Shown here: positions 35,619-45,294 of the stretch, in pieces
Layout: each line of letters starts with the position of its first letter
How positions within the stretch are numbered: position 1 is the first letter of the stretch
Assembly: GCA_003278225.1 (NCBI GenBank)
Contig: QCGC01000009.1
Coordinates: 1-48,984, forward strand
Reading direction: 5' to 3'
Source of the DNA: Prochlorococcus sp. AG-363-P01
Lineage (GTDB): Bacteria; Cyanobacteriota; Cyanobacteriia; PCC-6307; Cyanobiaceae
Length of the DNA: 48,984 nt
The notes under the pieces: model-generated
Seen by the model: only the letters and a program-made list of their open reading frames with translations
What the model was told of the DNA's origin: nothing
The model's database searches: none
Made by a program: the position numbers and the translations under genes

Positions 35619-36716
35619 CTAATAAAGAACCGTTCTAAAAAGCCAATCTTCACCCAATTGCTTCATATAACAATTGCTTGCAAAAATAACTTCATCCATA
35701 GATTTAAAGCCCAAGTCAGACAAAGGCGTCATAGAAGCAGACCCTCCCAATAATTTTGGAGCCATAACTATTGCAATCTCCTGAACACAACCCTGCTTAA
35801 TTGCAGATGCGGCTATAGAACCCCCTCCCTCCCAAAGGACAGAATTGCAGTCTTTTGCTCCTAAAGCATTTAATAATTCGATAGGCTCTGTTGAATTTAG
35901 TTTTAATCGTTCTGGTCCTGCAGGGAATTGATTAGGTTGATCTTTCAAGGCATCAGAAGCATATGCAATAACAGTTTTAGCCTTGGTTATGTCCCATAAT
36001 TGAGCGTTGGAAGGCAGATCAAGACTGCTTGTTAAGACTACCCGTAAAGGCTCTGGATCAGACTTCCCGCGGCTAGTCAACAAAGGGTCGTCATGCCGGA
36101 GTGTTCCACTACCAATAATCACTGCATCACACTTGGCGCGAAGATTATGTACCCAATTACGTGCTTTTTTCTCAGTAATCCACTTACTCGCACCATTAGG
36201 TAATCCCGTTTTCCCATCCAAACTCATTGCCCATTTAAGAATTCCCCAAGGGCGTCCATGTTTAACTCTAAAAATAAAAGCCCTATTTTGATAAGCAGCT
36301 TCTCTATCAAGCACACCAGTAATTACTTCAAGTCCAGCATTACGTAAAAAAGATATACCTCCACCTGAGACGCGCGGATCAGGATCTTGCAATGCAACAA
36401 CAACTCTAGAAATGCCTGACTTCAAGATTGCCTCTGTACATGGAGGAGTCCTTCCCTGATGGCAACAAGGTTCAAGGGTTACAAGAAGAGTTCCATCTTT
36501 TGCCTGGTTGCCCGCTTGGGCTAAAGCCAAAACTTCTGCATGAGGCATCCCTGCTCGAGCATGAAAACCTTCACCGACTAGTTTCCCTGTGGAATCAACA
36601 ACAATTGCTCCAACCAAAGGATTAGGACTTGTGCAACCATCTGCCAATGCTGCGAGCTGAATAGCTCGCCACATCCACGAAGCCCAATATCCCGATGAAG
36701 ACTCAAAGTGTTTCAT
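35619..36716 (-). CDS. ribD: Bifunctional riboflavin deaminase/reductase RibD
   Basis: Second and third steps of riboflavin synthesis. The N-terminal deaminase has the zinc site HAEVLAL near residue 59 and PCCHQGRTPPC near 83-93. The C-terminal reductase begins near 150 (WGILKWAMSLDGK) with GSGTLRHDDPLLTSR near 200 and VLWEGGGSIAA near 295. Length 365 aa is typical. The ATG at 36716 overlaps the stop of the upstream DUF3122 gene by 4 nt, so they form an operon with the 106-aa protein before it. Confidence 0.95.
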   Translation of the reverse strand: MKHFESSSGYWASWMWRAIQLAALADGCTSPNPLVGAIVVDSTGKLVGEGFHARAGMPHAEVLALAQAGNQAKDGTLLVTLEPCCHQGRTPPCTEAILKSGISRVVVALQDPDPRVSGGGISFLRNAGLEVITGVLDREAAYQNRAFIFRVKHGRPWGILKWAMSLDGKTGLPNGASKWITEKKARNWVHNLRAKCDAVIIGSGTLRHDDPLLTSRGKSDPEPLRVVLTSSLDLPSNAQLWDITKAKTVIAYASDALKDQPNQFPAGPERLKLNSTEPIELLNALGAKDCNSVLWEGGGSIAASAIKQGCVQEIAIVMAPKLLGGSASMTPLSDLGFKSMDEVIFASNCYMKQLGEDWLFRTVLY

Positions 36717-37240
36717 CCGCCAACATCCGAACTAAAAATTAAGCGCCACTCAGCCACTACATATGGAGGGATAGGCAGGTCATTAAAAACATTTGGCAAA
36801 ATGAACCGTAAAGGTCGATTATTTTTTAGATCCTCTAAGAGGGGAGTCAACTCAAACTCAGCAGCGGCCTCACGTGGATCATTGGCCAATTTAGGATTTG
36901 AAAGAGTTATATCTTTCAATAGCCACTCCCTAAGGCCTGCATGAACCTCAAGTTGTGTGGGGTGATCCATGCGCAAAGTGCCTGGATAACCAACTATTCG
37001 CAAAATCCATTGGGGTTCAGAGGAAGGCTGGGCATAAACAACTACTTGCCACGTTTGATCATCAAGGTCGCGCAGGCTTTCCAAGCTACGTGAAAATGAA
37101 GCATTATTTTCATCGTCACTCATTATTAACTTGGCATGACCCATTGTTGGACTTATAAGAAATAGCGATAAGACCAATAAAAAAGAAGAAAAAAGCCTAC
37201 TAAAATTTTTGAAAAGGGTTATTGCTGGCCGGGTCACATT
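36713..37240 (-). CDS. DUF3122 family exported protein
   Basis: Cyanobacterial family of unknown function. A hydrophobic signal-type segment (SSFLLVLSLFLIS, about residues 17-30) precedes GHAKLI, a likely cleavage region, so it is exported or lipid-side anchored. The mature part has DQTWQVVVYAQPSS, ILRIVGYPGTLRMDH and PYVVAEWR, which fit the family. The frame reaches TTG at 37252; GTG at 37240 has a GGAG just upstream and is preferred. Either start overlaps the 3' end of the preceding gene. Couples to ribD by a 4-nt overlap; no functional link to riboflavin is evident. Confidence 0.7.
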   Translation of the reverse strand, partial: NVTRPAITLFKNFSRLFSSFLLVLSLFLISPTMGHAKLIMSDDENNASFSRSLESLRDLDDQTWQVVVYAQPSSEPQWILRIVGYPGTLRMDHPTQLEVHAGLREWLLKDITLSNPKLANDPREAAAEFELTPLLEDLKNNRPLRFILPNVFNDLPIPPYVVAEWRLIFSSDVGG

Positions 37241-37520
37241 GCTCCGAATCAAGTAACGCTTCCAAAGTTATGGCAGAACGGACCAAAGACTGGTATTTCT
37301 TAAGAATGCGCCTATTTCGTTCCAACCAACTCGCAGGATCTTCACCCTTGAAAAAAACATTACTTTTCCCATCAAGATTCAAATTATCTACATCAATAAG
37401 CTCTATGTCTTCTTGCTTTTGAATTAATGCAATCAAAAGTTCATGAAGACGGCGACGTCTTTCGATGTTTTGGTTTGGAAGATTATTTAAATTTTCCACT
37501 ACTTTTCCCGCTTGATTCAA
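37200..37520 (-). CDS. Conserved small cyanobacterial-type protein, unknown
   Basis: Not recognised. A 106-aa charged protein, helical throughout: an Arg-rich patch IERRRRLHELLIAL near residues 19-32, then EDIELIDVD, WLERNRRILKKYQSLVRS near 65-82 and TLEALLDSE. No membrane span or known motif. Start is TTG at 37520 or GTG at 37499. It overlaps the start of the DUF3122 gene by about 40-50 bp and is divergent from cobL, 50 bp away, so the gap holds both promoters. Confidence 0.55.
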   Translation of the reverse strand: MNQAGKVVENLNNLPNQNIERRRRLHELLIALIQKQEDIELIDVDNLNLDGKSNVFFKGEDPASWLERNRRILKKYQSLVRSAITLEALLDSEQCDPASNNPFQKF

Positions 37521-37570
37521 AAAAGGCTATTTCTCTTCAATTAAACCTTAAATGCCATCAAAAATACTAA

Positions 37571-38875
37571 ATGAACTACAAAAATAATCAGCAAAATAAT
37601 TCAAGCAGCTTAATCCACATCATTGGCACTGATGCATCAGGTCCAGAAAAACTTCCATTATTTCTTCAAGAGATAATTCTTACAACCAAAAAACTAGCCG
37701 CTCCCAAAAGAATCCTAAAAATTACTGAAAAATGGTTGATCAATACAAATAAAAAAAAACCACTTCCTGAATTATTTGAAAGTGATAAACCAGAAAAATT
37801 AATTCTATGGCTAAGAGAGCAAAAAAATCAAACCGTTGTACTAGCAAGTGGCGACCCTCTTTGGTTTGGCATCGGAAGATGTCTAACTGAATCTCTACCT
37901 TCAAACCGACTGGTATTTCACCCTTGTGCAAGTTCTCTACAACTAGCATTCGCTCGTTTAGGTAGGCCTTGGCAAGATGCAAGTTGGTTAAGTCTGCATG
38001 GCCGCGACTCAGAACCTCTTGGGAGTTGCTTACAAAAGAGACCCAAAGCTTTGGCAATTCTTACCGATCCATCACGAAATGGAGCAAAAGAAGTCAGGGA
38101 GTATTTACGTGCTGCTGGACTCGAAGATAGCTATGCCTTTTGGATCTTCGAACGCTTAGGGCACTCACAAGAGCGCATAGAACATCTCACCCCAAAAGAC
38201 GAGCTTCCAAATGATCTTGATCGGCTACATCTGGTAATTCTTATTTCACAAAAAGCTTCTGCTCCCGACCCTAAGAAACTTCCATTATTCGGACTAGAAG
38301 ATGGAATTTATTTGCAATATTCAGATAGGCCTGGTCTTATGACTAAAAGAGAAGTCAGAATCCAATTGATAGCTGATCTTGAATTACCCGAAAGAGGGGT
38401 GATCTGGGATATAGGGGCGGGTGTTGGCAGCGTAGGGCTTGAAGCTCTTCGTCTAAGCCCCAAGCTTCACCTTCTTGCAATTGATAAGCGAATAGGGGCA
38501 AGTGCCTTAATAAGAGCAAATGCAAAGCGATTAAGCGTGAAACCTTCTGCAATTATCGAAGCAGACGCACTGGAATCTCTAAAGAATATAAATTTCCCAA
38601 AAGATCTAGTTAACCCTGACAGAGTAATCCTTGGGGGATGCGGATCTTCTCGTGAAAAACTCTTAGAAATAATTATCAAAAAAATTAATCCCAACGGAAT
38701 TATTGTTATTCCTCTTGTCACACTAGAAGCCACTTCACGGCTAATCGAAATTTTAAAGACCTCAAATTTCAAATTAAGTATCACCCAACATCAAACTTCA
38801 CGAGGGGTTCCCCTCTCTCAAGGCACAAGGCTAATGCCAATGAATCCTGTATTTATCTTAAAAGGAAGAATGTAA
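37571..38875 (+). CDS. cobL: Precorrin-6Y C5,15-methyltransferase (CobL/CbiET)
   Basis: Cobalamin pathway enzyme that methylates C5 and C15 and decarboxylates. N-terminal CbiE part with IHIIGTDASGPEKL near residues 15-28, LASGDPLWFGIG near 90 and the tetrapyrrole methylase core. C-terminal CbiT part with the SAM loop VIWDIGAGVGSVGLEAL near 275 and RVILGGCGSS near 352. Length 434 aa fits the fused form. ATG at 37571 follows a short AT-rich leader. It is divergent from the 106-aa gene and convergent with the DUF192 gene. Indicates cobalamin or pseudocobalamin synthesis. Confidence 0.93.
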   Translation: MNYKNNQQNNSSSLIHIIGTDASGPEKLPLFLQEIILTTKKLAAPKRILKITEKWLINTNKKKPLPELFESDKPEKLILWLREQKNQTVVLASGDPLWFGIGRCLTESLPSNRLVFHPCASSLQLAFARLGRPWQDASWLSLHGRDSEPLGSCLQKRPKALAILTDPSRNGAKEVREYLRAAGLEDSYAFWIFERLGHSQERIEHLTPKDELPNDLDRLHLVILISQKASAPDPKKLPLFGLEDGIYLQYSDRPGLMTKREVRIQLIADLELPERGVIWDIGAGVGSVGLEALRLSPKLHLLAIDKRIGASALIRANAKRLSVKPSAIIEADALESLKNINFPKDLVNPDRVILGGCGSSREKLLEIIIKKINPNGIIVIPLVTLEATSRLIEILKTSNFKLSITQHQTSRGVPLSQGTRLMPMNPVFILKGRM

Positions 38876-38914
38876 TAAAGATATTTTGGCCAACCAATAT
38901 TTATTAATTAAAGA

Positions 38915-39439
38915 TTAAATTTTTCGAATAGATACTTGATCGCCGACTTTGATTTTCAACCTTTCAGCCTCCCCTGCCGCCAACTCTATAACACCATCAA
39001 TAGCATATTCTGGCCCATAATTTGGGCAATCTGATAAGCGGCAAATAGGAACATTAGCTTCTATTTCTACTATGATTTTATTTAAAATAAAAATCATATC
39101 GAGTGGAATAAAAGTATTATCCATTGACATTTTTACGATTTCAGGAGATGAAAATTGAAACCACATTCCAGTTCCTCTTGCCAATGTTTTCCTCCCCATC
39201 AACCCAGTCAGTTTCGACTTCTTAGTATTTGCAACTTCAAGTAAAAAACATTCCTCACTTTGGGGGCACCACTCTGCCTCATAATCAATAAAGTGACCAA
39301 CTATAGGCGCTGAGAAGGTTTGTTGAGCAAATAAAAGACTGATTAAAAGTATACGAAAGTAAAAATATAAAATGATATTCCTATAGCCTAAATAAGAACT
39401 TTTAACTATATTTTTTTTAGCGATCTGGCTTAGCAACAT
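38915..39439 (-). CDS. DUF192 family exported protein
   Basis: Small beta-rich family of unknown function. The N-terminus contains a signal-like hydrophobic helix ([17 protein letters not shown]) ending near SAPIVG. The conserved part has [17 protein letters not shown] near residues 78-94 (family pattern 'GLmgR..L..d.GMlF'), [15 protein letters not shown] near 103-117, and [25 protein letters not shown] near the end. Two Cys pairs in CRLSDC and ECF are unusual but local. The frame extends to 39505, deep inside nadK. I prefer the ATG at 39439, which still overlaps nadK by 23 bp, so it likely shares its transcript. Confidence 0.75.
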   Translation of the reverse strand: MLLSQIAKKNIVKSSYLGYRNIILYFYFRILLISLLFAQQTFSAPIVGHFIDYEAEWCPQSEECFLLEVANTKKSKLTGLMGRKTLARGTGMWFQFSSPEIVKMSMDNTFIPLDMIFILNKIIVEIEANVPICRLSDCPNYGPEYAIDGVIELAAGEAERLKIKVGDQVSIRKI

Positions 39440-40322
39440 GTGGCAATCCCCAACCCAACTTATTTCGAAGAACCTGAAAGAATTCATGGTCTGATAGGCG
39501 TACAAATTTAACAGGATGATTACTACGGCGTATCAAAACTCTGTCTTCAGGCCATACATAACAACCTGCACTCCCATCAACAACCATCATTAATCTTTCA
39601 GGTGTTGCAGGGAAAACAGTTACAGGTTCATTATCACTAAACACAAGCGCTCTAGAAGCCAATGAATGAGGCGCAATTGGCGTTAATTGCAATACCGCAC
39701 AATCAGGACTAATCACTGGACCACCTGCACTTAAAGAATATGCAGTAGACCCTGTCGGAGTAGAAAGAATTACACCATCTGCAGATATATCAACAGGGGC
39801 ATGATGTCCTATAGAGACTTCAAAATGACACATGCTCGTCAACGGTTCACGATGTAAAGCCATTTCGTTAAGGCAAAGAGCTTCCCATCGACGCTGATCA
39901 CCACGCATAACACTCACAACCAAACTTGTTCTCTCTTCAAGTTTCCATTCCATCAATAAAAGCTTCTCAAGCGCTCTATCTAGATCTGCCAAATAAGCTT
40001 CTGCTAAGAAACCCATATGTCCAGTATTGATTGTGAGAATTGGCACTTGTACCGGAGCAGTCTGACGCGCAGCAGAAAGCACTGTGCCATCTCCACCAAG
40101 CACTATGGCGAAAGCCATAGATGAATCAAATCCTTCTGGGACACAGGCGTTGTATCCCATCATGCGCATGTGTTGATCAGGGTTAGCAAAACCAACCATG
40201 CCGCCTGAGCTGCTGACACGAACCACTTCATGACCAGCTTTCTCAAGTCTCTGCTGAATCTTGGTAGCAGTCTCTAAAGCAAGTTCCTTGCCATCGTTAA
40301 CGATCAGTCCAACCCTGGACAC
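39417..40322 (-). CDS. nadK: NAD kinase
   Basis: Phosphorylates NAD to NADP. Catalytic loop [12 protein letters not shown] near residues 74-85, [10 protein letters not shown] near 99, NE motif [10 protein letters not shown] near 150 and [20 protein letters not shown] near 188. Length 301 aa is normal. Starts with GTG at 40322, two codons before the conserved [10 protein letters not shown]. Located between pheS and the DUF192 gene. Marine cyanobacteria usually have two NAD kinases; this seems to be the copy linked to pheS. Confidence 0.95.
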   Translation of the reverse strand: MSRVGLIVNDGKELALETATKIQQRLEKAGHEVVRVSSSGGMVGFANPDQHMRMMGYNACVPEGFDSSMAFAIVLGGDGTVLSAARQTAPVQVPILTINTGHMGFLAEAYLADLDRALEKLLLMEWKLEERTSLVVSVMRGDQRRWEALCLNEMALHREPLTSMCHFEVSIGHHAPVDISADGVILSTPTGSTAYSLSAGGPVISPDCAVLQLTPIAPHSLASRALVFSDNEPVTVFPATPERLMMVVDGSAGCYVWPEDRVLIRRSNHPVKFVRLSDHEFFQVLRNKLGWGLPHVAKPDR

Positions 40323-40423
40323 CGATCGAATTAGACAAAGGACTTCTACATTCTAAATGAAAAGTTATTTTTTTGAATTAAGCGTCACCGTCCTAAATGC
40401 AATTTTGATTTATCACTGCTAAG

Positions 40424-41431
40424 TCAAAATTGATCTAAAAACCGCAAATCGCTTGTGTAGAGCCTCCTGATGTCATCAATTTCATGTCTGACCATACAAA
40501 AACGCTCTACGCCTAGGCCAGCCGCAAAACCACTCCATCGATCAGGATCAAGTTTTAAACCTTCTAAAACAGCTGGATCAACCATTCCACAGCCCATTAC
40601 TTCAAGCCAGCGTCCTTGCCACTGAACATCAACTTCTGCTGAAGGCTCTGTAAAAGGGAAGTAACTTGCACGAAATCGTACGGGTAGATCTCCAAAAAAA
40701 GCCTTCAAAAAAGCCATCACAGTTCCACGCAGATGACTGAAATCAAGTCCCTCATCAATTGCCAAAACTTCAACTTGATGAAACACTGGCGAGTGTGTTG
40801 AATCAACCGTATCACGCCTATAAACCCTTCCAGGAGCAACAATTCTTACAGGAGGGGAATTCTGTTCTAAATGACGAATCTGAACAGGAGAAGTATGCGT
40901 ACGTAAAAGAAAATCATCATGAAGATAAAACGTGTCCTGCATATCTCTCGCAGGATGATTCTCTGGGATATTTAGAGCACTGAAGTTGTAATGATCATTT
41001 TCGACCTCTGGTCCTTCTGCGACTGAATAACCTAAACCACAAAACAAATCAACTATTTCCTCTGTAGTTTTCATTAGAGGGTGTCGCTTCCCTAAGGGGA
41101 CTCCAACTGGAGGAACAGTTACATCAAGAACTTCTCTAGCAATTAATTCAGAAATTGCTTTTGTTTTTAAAGAGTCCAATCGTTCTGCAATTGAACTCTG
41201 CACTTTTGTCTTTAAGACGTTGGCACGCTGACCGACTAAAGGACGCTCTGAAACGGATAACTTCCCCATAGCGCCAAGGATTGCAGAAAGGCGTCCTTTT
41301 TTGCCAAGTAAATTTATTCTTATTTTTTCTAAAGCAATTGAATCATTTGCTGCTGCAATTTCTTTCTCTGCTTCTACCTCAAGAAGCTCAAGCTCAACTT
41401 TGAGCTGTTTAAAGGAGACATTAGAACTCAC
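40424..41431 (-). CDS. pheS: Phenylalanyl-tRNA synthetase alpha subunit
   Basis: Catalytic subunit of the alpha2beta2 enzyme that charges tRNA-Phe. N-terminal coiled coil ([22 protein letters not shown]), the [18 protein letters not shown] motif near 42-60, [10 protein letters not shown], motif 2 [19 protein letters not shown] near 192-210 and motif 3 [18 protein letters not shown] near 306. The frame extends to GTG at 41464, but GTG at 41431 fits the family N-terminus and gives 335 aa. Divergent from surE. Confidence 0.96.
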   Translation of the reverse strand: MSSNVSFKQLKVELELLEVEAEKEIAAANDSIALEKIRINLLGKKGRLSAILGAMGKLSVSERPLVGQRANVLKTKVQSSIAERLDSLKTKAISELIAREVLDVTVPPVGVPLGKRHPLMKTTEEIVDLFCGLGYSVAEGPEVENDHYNFSALNIPENHPARDMQDTFYLHDDFLLRTHTSPVQIRHLEQNSPPVRIVAPGRVYRRDTVDSTHSPVFHQVEVLAIDEGLDFSHLRGTVMAFLKAFFGDLPVRFRASYFPFTEPSAEVDVQWQGRWLEVMGCGMVDPAVLEGLKLDPDRWSGFAAGLGVERFCMVRHEIDDIRRLYTSDLRFLDQF

Positions 41432-41501
41432 GGCAAGATCATATCCATAAAAGACTTTAGGCACCTATCACGATTAAGTTCTAATTAGTGCGATATTCGC
41501 A

Positions 41502-42311
41502 ATGCGACCTCTAAGCATTTTAATTAGCAACGACGATGGGGTTTTTGCTGAGGGAATAAGAGCCCTCGCTTCTGAAGCTGCCCAAAGGGGCCATAAAGTT
41601 ACTGTTGTGTGTCCAGATCAAGAGCGTTCCGCAACTGGACATGGGCTAACTCTTCAAGCCCCTATTAGAGCAGAAAAGGCAGATGAATTATTTGCTGAAG
41701 GTGTATCTGCCTGGGGCTGCAGTGGAACTCCAGCGGATTGCATAAAACTTGCTCTATATGAATTACTAACTGAAAAACCTGACTTAGTGCTCTCTGGTAT
41801 AAATCATGGGCCGAATCTTGGAACTGATATTTTCTGCTCTGGGACTGTTGCAGCAGCTTTGGAAGGAACTTTAGAAGGTATACCTTCAATGGCAGTTAGC
41901 ATTGCATGCTTCCAATGGAACGATTTCGAATTTGCAGGTGAACTTGCTATGGAAATTGCAGAAAATGTTATTAAAAGAAAATGGCCTAAAAGTCTTCTAC
42001 TTAATTTGAATATTCCACCATGTGATTGCAAAAACATGGGAGCTCTTCGCTGGACCAGACTTTCTATTCGTCACTATCAAGAGCAATTTAGTAAAAGACA
42101 AGATCCTCGAGGGAACACTTACTACTGGCTAGCTGGCAAAGCAGTTAAAGACCTAAAGTCCGCAGGGGACGGCCCATGTGAATGGCCAAGCGACGTGGCT
42201 CAAATAGAAAGCCTTGCACCATCTCTCACCCCAATACAGCCCGACCTGTTTTGGCGCGGTAACCTTTCAGAACTACCATCTATAGAAGTGAATCATCAAT
42301 TAGTTCGATAA
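41502..42311 (+). CDS. surE: 5'-nucleotidase SurE
   Basis: Metal-dependent phosphatase for nucleoside monophosphates. N-terminal [14 protein letters not shown] (metal Asp pair at residues 9-10), [13 protein letters not shown] near 73, [25 protein letters not shown] near 96-120. Length 269 aa is normal. ATG at 41502 begins two residues before the core. The 3' end overlaps the convergent DUF3611 gene by 16 bp. Confidence 0.95.
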   Translation: MRPLSILISNDDGVFAEGIRALASEAAQRGHKVTVVCPDQERSATGHGLTLQAPIRAEKADELFAEGVSAWGCSGTPADCIKLALYELLTEKPDLVLSGINHGPNLGTDIFCSGTVAAALEGTLEGIPSMAVSIACFQWNDFEFAGELAMEIAENVIKRKWPKSLLLNLNIPPCDCKNMGALRWTRLSIRHYQEQFSKRQDPRGNTYYWLAGKAVKDLKSAGDGPCEWPSDVAQIESLAPSLTPIQPDLFWRGNLSELPSIEVNHQLVR

Positions 42312-42859
42312 ATACGCTGAAGCAACCAAAGAGAAAAAAGCACCCCTATTACATGTGCAAATAAAACTTGCGTATTACTTAAAACAGAAAGCATCTCTAA
42401 GGAAGTTATTGGATAATTTTCCATTGCTCTCATTCCAGCACCTATTGAAATCCCAGGGGCCTGCATTGATGCCTGAACAAAAAGAGCTCCGGCTAAAGTT
42501 TGATACCCAACAGAAGCAAAAACTAATCCCAAAAGATCTGCTATCAAACCTCTTTTCAATAACCGACTTGTTTCGCCTCTAGTAGGTCGAACAGCACTAT
42601 CAAGAGCTCTCCCAGTGCGTACTATCAACCAACCTTGCCATAGACCATACAACAAGAAAAAAAATGCCAAGGTCGTCAACGACAAGCCAGGTCCTAAGCC
42701 CAATGCTCTTTCAGAGTTACGTGCAAGACTGCTCCCAACGTTGTTAAATAACAAAACCCCTACAACGACAATTCCAAGCACTGTCTGAATCCAAAAACGA
42801 ACCCAGCCGATGCGACGCATACCTAATGAAAGAAGCTGGAAGTCAAGTTTGTCAGCCAT
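42296..42859 (-). CDS. DUF3611 family membrane protein
   Basis: Cyanobacterial and plastid family of unknown function. Four hydrophobic helices: [16 protein letters not shown] near 24-40, [20 protein letters not shown] near 60-80, [20 protein letters not shown] near 110-128, and [20 protein letters not shown] near 164-183. Charged patch [14 protein letters not shown] lies between. Its 3' end overlaps surE by 16 bp in convergent orientation; the start is 27 bp from ribF in divergent orientation. Confidence 0.8.
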   Translation of the reverse strand: MADKLDFQLLSLGMRRIGWVRFWIQTVLGIVVVGVLLFNNVGSSLARNSERALGLGPGLSLTTLAFFFLLYGLWQGWLIVRTGRALDSAVRPTRGETSRLLKRGLIADLLGLVFASVGYQTLAGALFVQASMQAPGISIGAGMRAMENYPITSLEMLSVLSNTQVLFAHVIGVLFSLWLLQRIYRTN

Positions 42860-42886
42860 CTTTATGAATGCGGCGCTAATTCAAAC

Positions 42887-43849
42887 TTGCCATCAAAACG
42901 CACAAATTGCACGCAACTACTCTTGATTCCTCTCTGCTCTCCTAAGGAGGCTTGTCTTCCAACGGCCTTAGCACTTGGAAGTTTCGATGGACTTCATGCT
43001 GGCCATCGCCGGGTCATTGAAATGGTTACGACGAATTCCCCTGGAGTCCCAACCGTAGTAACTTTCTGGCCACATCCAAGGGAAATCCTCTATGGAGAAA
43101 CACGTCTGCGGTTAGATCTTCCTTCAGAAAAAACTTCACTATTAGAACCAATTGGGATAAAACAACTTGTTCTAGTTCCATTTAATTATTCTTTGTCCAA
43201 TTTGAGTCCAAAGGACTTTGTTACTCAAATCCTCCTAGAAACACTTCAAGCAAAGCACATCTCTATAGGCGCAAACTTCCGTTTTGGTAAGAATCGTAAA
43301 GGGGATGCAGCTACCCTTCAGGAAATTGCAAAGGCAGCAGGTATCAGAGTTTCTGTTGTACCCATACTCGAAGATAATGAAGGTCGTATGAGTAGTAGTC
43401 GCATACGTGCAGCTCTTAAGGATGGTGAGCTTGAAGTTGCCAAGAAACTTATGGGACGCGCATATCGCTTTCGTGGAAATGTTGTCTCAGGACGTCGTTT
43501 AGGGCGCGAAATAGGCTGGCCAACTGCGAACCTACAAGTTGATGGACGAAAATTTCTCCCTGGATTAGGGGTGTATGCAGCATGGGCCTGGCTAACCCCT
43601 CAAAACACTCCTTTTGCCGCTGTTATGAATTTGGGTCCTCAGCCCACCGTAGACCCTGATTCACCCTCGGCAGTTGAAGTCCATCTCCTTGATCAAAAAA
43701 TCGAGTTGTCCAACAAAGAAGTAATTATCGAACCTGTTAAGAAGCTTAGAGATCAAAAAAAATTTGATGACCTTAAATCACTTAGCACCCAAATCAAAGA
43801 AGATGCCAAGTTAGCTAGAGAGATCTTGACAATTTTGGGACCTAATTAA
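42887..43849 (+). CDS. ribF: Bifunctional riboflavin kinase/FAD synthetase RibF
   Basis: Makes FMN and FAD from riboflavin. FAD synthetase domain with ALGSFDGLHAGHRRVIE near residues 28-45, ANFRFGKNRKGD near 127 and EGRMSSSRIR. Flavokinase domain with SGRRLGREIGWPTANLQ near 210, GVYAAWAW and VMNLGPQPTV. Length 320 aa fits. The frame begins at TTG 42887; a later TTG a dozen codons in would also fit family length. Followed by a 30-codon gene on the other strand. Confidence 0.94.
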   Translation: MPSKRTNCTQLLLIPLCSPKEACLPTALALGSFDGLHAGHRRVIEMVTTNSPGVPTVVTFWPHPREILYGETRLRLDLPSEKTSLLEPIGIKQLVLVPFNYSLSNLSPKDFVTQILLETLQAKHISIGANFRFGKNRKGDAATLQEIAKAAGIRVSVVPILEDNEGRMSSSRIRAALKDGELEVAKKLMGRAYRFRGNVVSGRRLGREIGWPTANLQVDGRKFLPGLGVYAAWAWLTPQNTPFAAVMNLGPQPTVDPDSPSAVEVHLLDQKIELSNKEVIIEPVKKLRDQKKFDDLKSLSTQIKEDAKLAREILTILGPN

Positions 43850-43851
43850 AT

Positions 43852-43944
43852 TTATTGAATAACTGGATATGCATTAGCTAAGCCCCAAACTACAAATACA
43901 CCAATACCTCCCAAGAGGACGACCCCCCAGACAAGCACATTCAT
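43852..43944 (-). CDS. 30-residue single-span membrane protein
   Basis: A short minus-strand gene: ATG at 43944, stop TAA at 43852, 30 codons. The protein is one hydrophobic helix with two Trp residues (MNVLVWGVV, then VWGLANAYP), the design of small photosystem, cytochrome b6f or NDH-1 subunits. I do not recognise its family. It fills the ribF-thiE gap and explains why thiE must start later than its longest frame. Coding is likely because the composition is unlike the AT-rich intergenic DNA and the hydrophobic pattern is unbroken. Any function in photosynthesis is only a suggestion. Confidence 0.55.
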   Translation of the reverse strand: MNVLVWGVVLLGGIGVFVVWGLANAYPVIQ

Positions 43945-44008
43945 GGTGCTATCAGAACTATCTTTCTCCATAGACCTCAGAACATGCGATCCTGCCAAGA
44001 CTGACATG

Positions 44009-45052
44009 GAATGGATGTCAATAGATCAAAGCACAAATCCATGTGTGGCTCAGCTAATAGATGCCAACCTTGATAGAGCTCGGGAAGGACTACGAGTAAT
44101 CGAGGATTGGTGCAGATTTGGCCTAAACCAAAAAGAGCTAGTTGTATTACTCAAAGATTGCAGGCAGCAACTTGGTAAACATCATCATCAAATCTATAAA
44201 AATGCTAGGTCCACATCCAAGGACCAAGGAATAGGGATAAGTCATCCTGCTCAATTCAATCGTGATTCTCCTGAACAAATAATTTCAGCAAATTGCTCAC
44301 GAGTTCAGGAAGCATTGAGAGTATTAGAAGAATTCACCAGAACAACTGACCCTAATTTGTCAACAAGCGCATCAAAAATCCGATATACCCTATATGACCT
44401 AGAAATAACGATATTGAAATCAACTCTACAAAAAAAACGAAAGCAAAAACTTGAAAATTGCAACTTATGCCTTATCACTGCGCCGCAAAAAGGATTGCCT
44501 AAAATAGTTGCAAAAGCCCTGAAAAGTGGCCTCAAAATGTTGCAATATCGATGCAAAGAGGGAACAGATTTTGAAAGACTTATGGAGGCAAAAGAATTAG
44601 CCGCCCTATGCAAAGAACATGAAGCGCTTTTTATCATTAATGATCGAGTAGACCTTGCTCTTGCCGTAGATGCAGATGGAGTGCATCTAGGGCAGGCTGA
44701 TATACCAACTGATGTAGCTCGCCATCTTCTCGGACCTGAAAAGCTTATTGGTCGAAGCACACACTCTCTGCAAGAGCTTAAGAAAGCCGAGGATGAAGGC
44801 TGTAATTATCTTGGTGTAGGCCCTACATATTCAACACAAACCAAACCCAACCTGAAGCCAACTGGGATTAGCTATCTCAAAGAAGCATTTAAAGCAACAC
44901 AACTACCATTATTCGCCATTGGTGGGATCAACCTCTCCAATCTAAACGAGGTTCTCTCTAGTGGCGCAACCAGAATCGCTGTGGCAGGAGCAATTATGAG
45001 TAGCAATGACCCTGCAATTGCTACTCATGAACTCCTAGAAAAAATGTCATGA
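44009..45052 (+). CDS. thiE: Thiamine-phosphate synthase with N-terminal ThiD2-like domain
   Basis: Joins hydroxymethylpyrimidine and thiazole phosphates to thiamine phosphate. The N-terminal ~110 residues (QLIDANLDRAREGLRVIEDW, ANCSRVQEALRVLEEF) match the ThiD2-like domain fused to ThiE in cyanobacteria. The C-terminal TIM barrel has LQYRCKEG, FIINDRVDLALAVDADGVHLGQ, YLGVGPTYSTQTK and FAIGGINLSNL. The open frame runs from 43943, but the first 22 codons overlap the small minus-strand gene and look unlike the family, so ATG 44009 (347 aa) is preferred. Overlaps thiS by 4 nt (ATGA). Confidence 0.93.
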   Translation, partial: EWMSIDQSTNPCVAQLIDANLDRAREGLRVIEDWCRFGLNQKELVVLLKDCRQQLGKHHHQIYKNARSTSKDQGIGISHPAQFNRDSPEQIISANCSRVQEALRVLEEFTRTTDPNLSTSASKIRYTLYDLEITILKSTLQKKRKQKLENCNLCLITAPQKGLPKIVAKALKSGLKMLQYRCKEGTDFERLMEAKELAALCKEHEALFIINDRVDLALAVDADGVHLGQADIPTDVARHLLGPEKLIGRSTHSLQELKKAEDEGCNYLGVGPTYSTQTKPNLKPTGISYLKEAFKATQLPLFAIGGINLSNLNEVLSSGATRIAVAGAIMSSNDPAIATHELLEKMS

Positions 45053-45261
45053 AGCTGACAATAAATGGAGAGAAAAAATCAATCGAACAAACAAAAGGAT
45101 TGCTAAAGCTTGATAACTTAATTGCACTCCTAGGGCATAATCCAAGCCTTATTGTGGTGGAGTTCAATGGAGCAATACTGCCCCCGAACCAATGGTCCAC
45201 ACAACAGGTCAAGGATGGGGATTCTCTTGAGATTGTAACGATAGTCGGCGGGGGTTCCTAA
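45049..45261 (+). CDS. thiS: Sulfur carrier protein ThiS
   Basis: Ubiquitin-like carrier that delivers sulfur, as a C-terminal thiocarboxylate, to the thiazole. 70 aa with the beta-grasp pattern: LTINGEKKSIE, IVVEFNGAILPPNQW, GDSLEIVTIVGGG. It ends in GGGS rather than a bare GG, so the last Ser would have to be removed or tolerated; whether this is usual in marine cyanobacteria I cannot check. Translationally coupled to thiE (ATGA overlap). Confidence 0.9.
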   Translation: MKLTINGEKKSIEQTKGLLKLDNLIALLGHNPSLIVVEFNGAILPPNQWSTQQVKDGDSLEIVTIVGGGS

Positions 45262-45294
45262 AGTTGTCTTATTCGCCAATCTCATTGGCTCCAT

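Noticed and set aside
43859-44010. Thiamine or flavin riboswitch upstream of thiE or ribF
   Set aside because: The gap is filled by a coding frame on the other strand, and I see no conserved TPP or FMN aptamer core.
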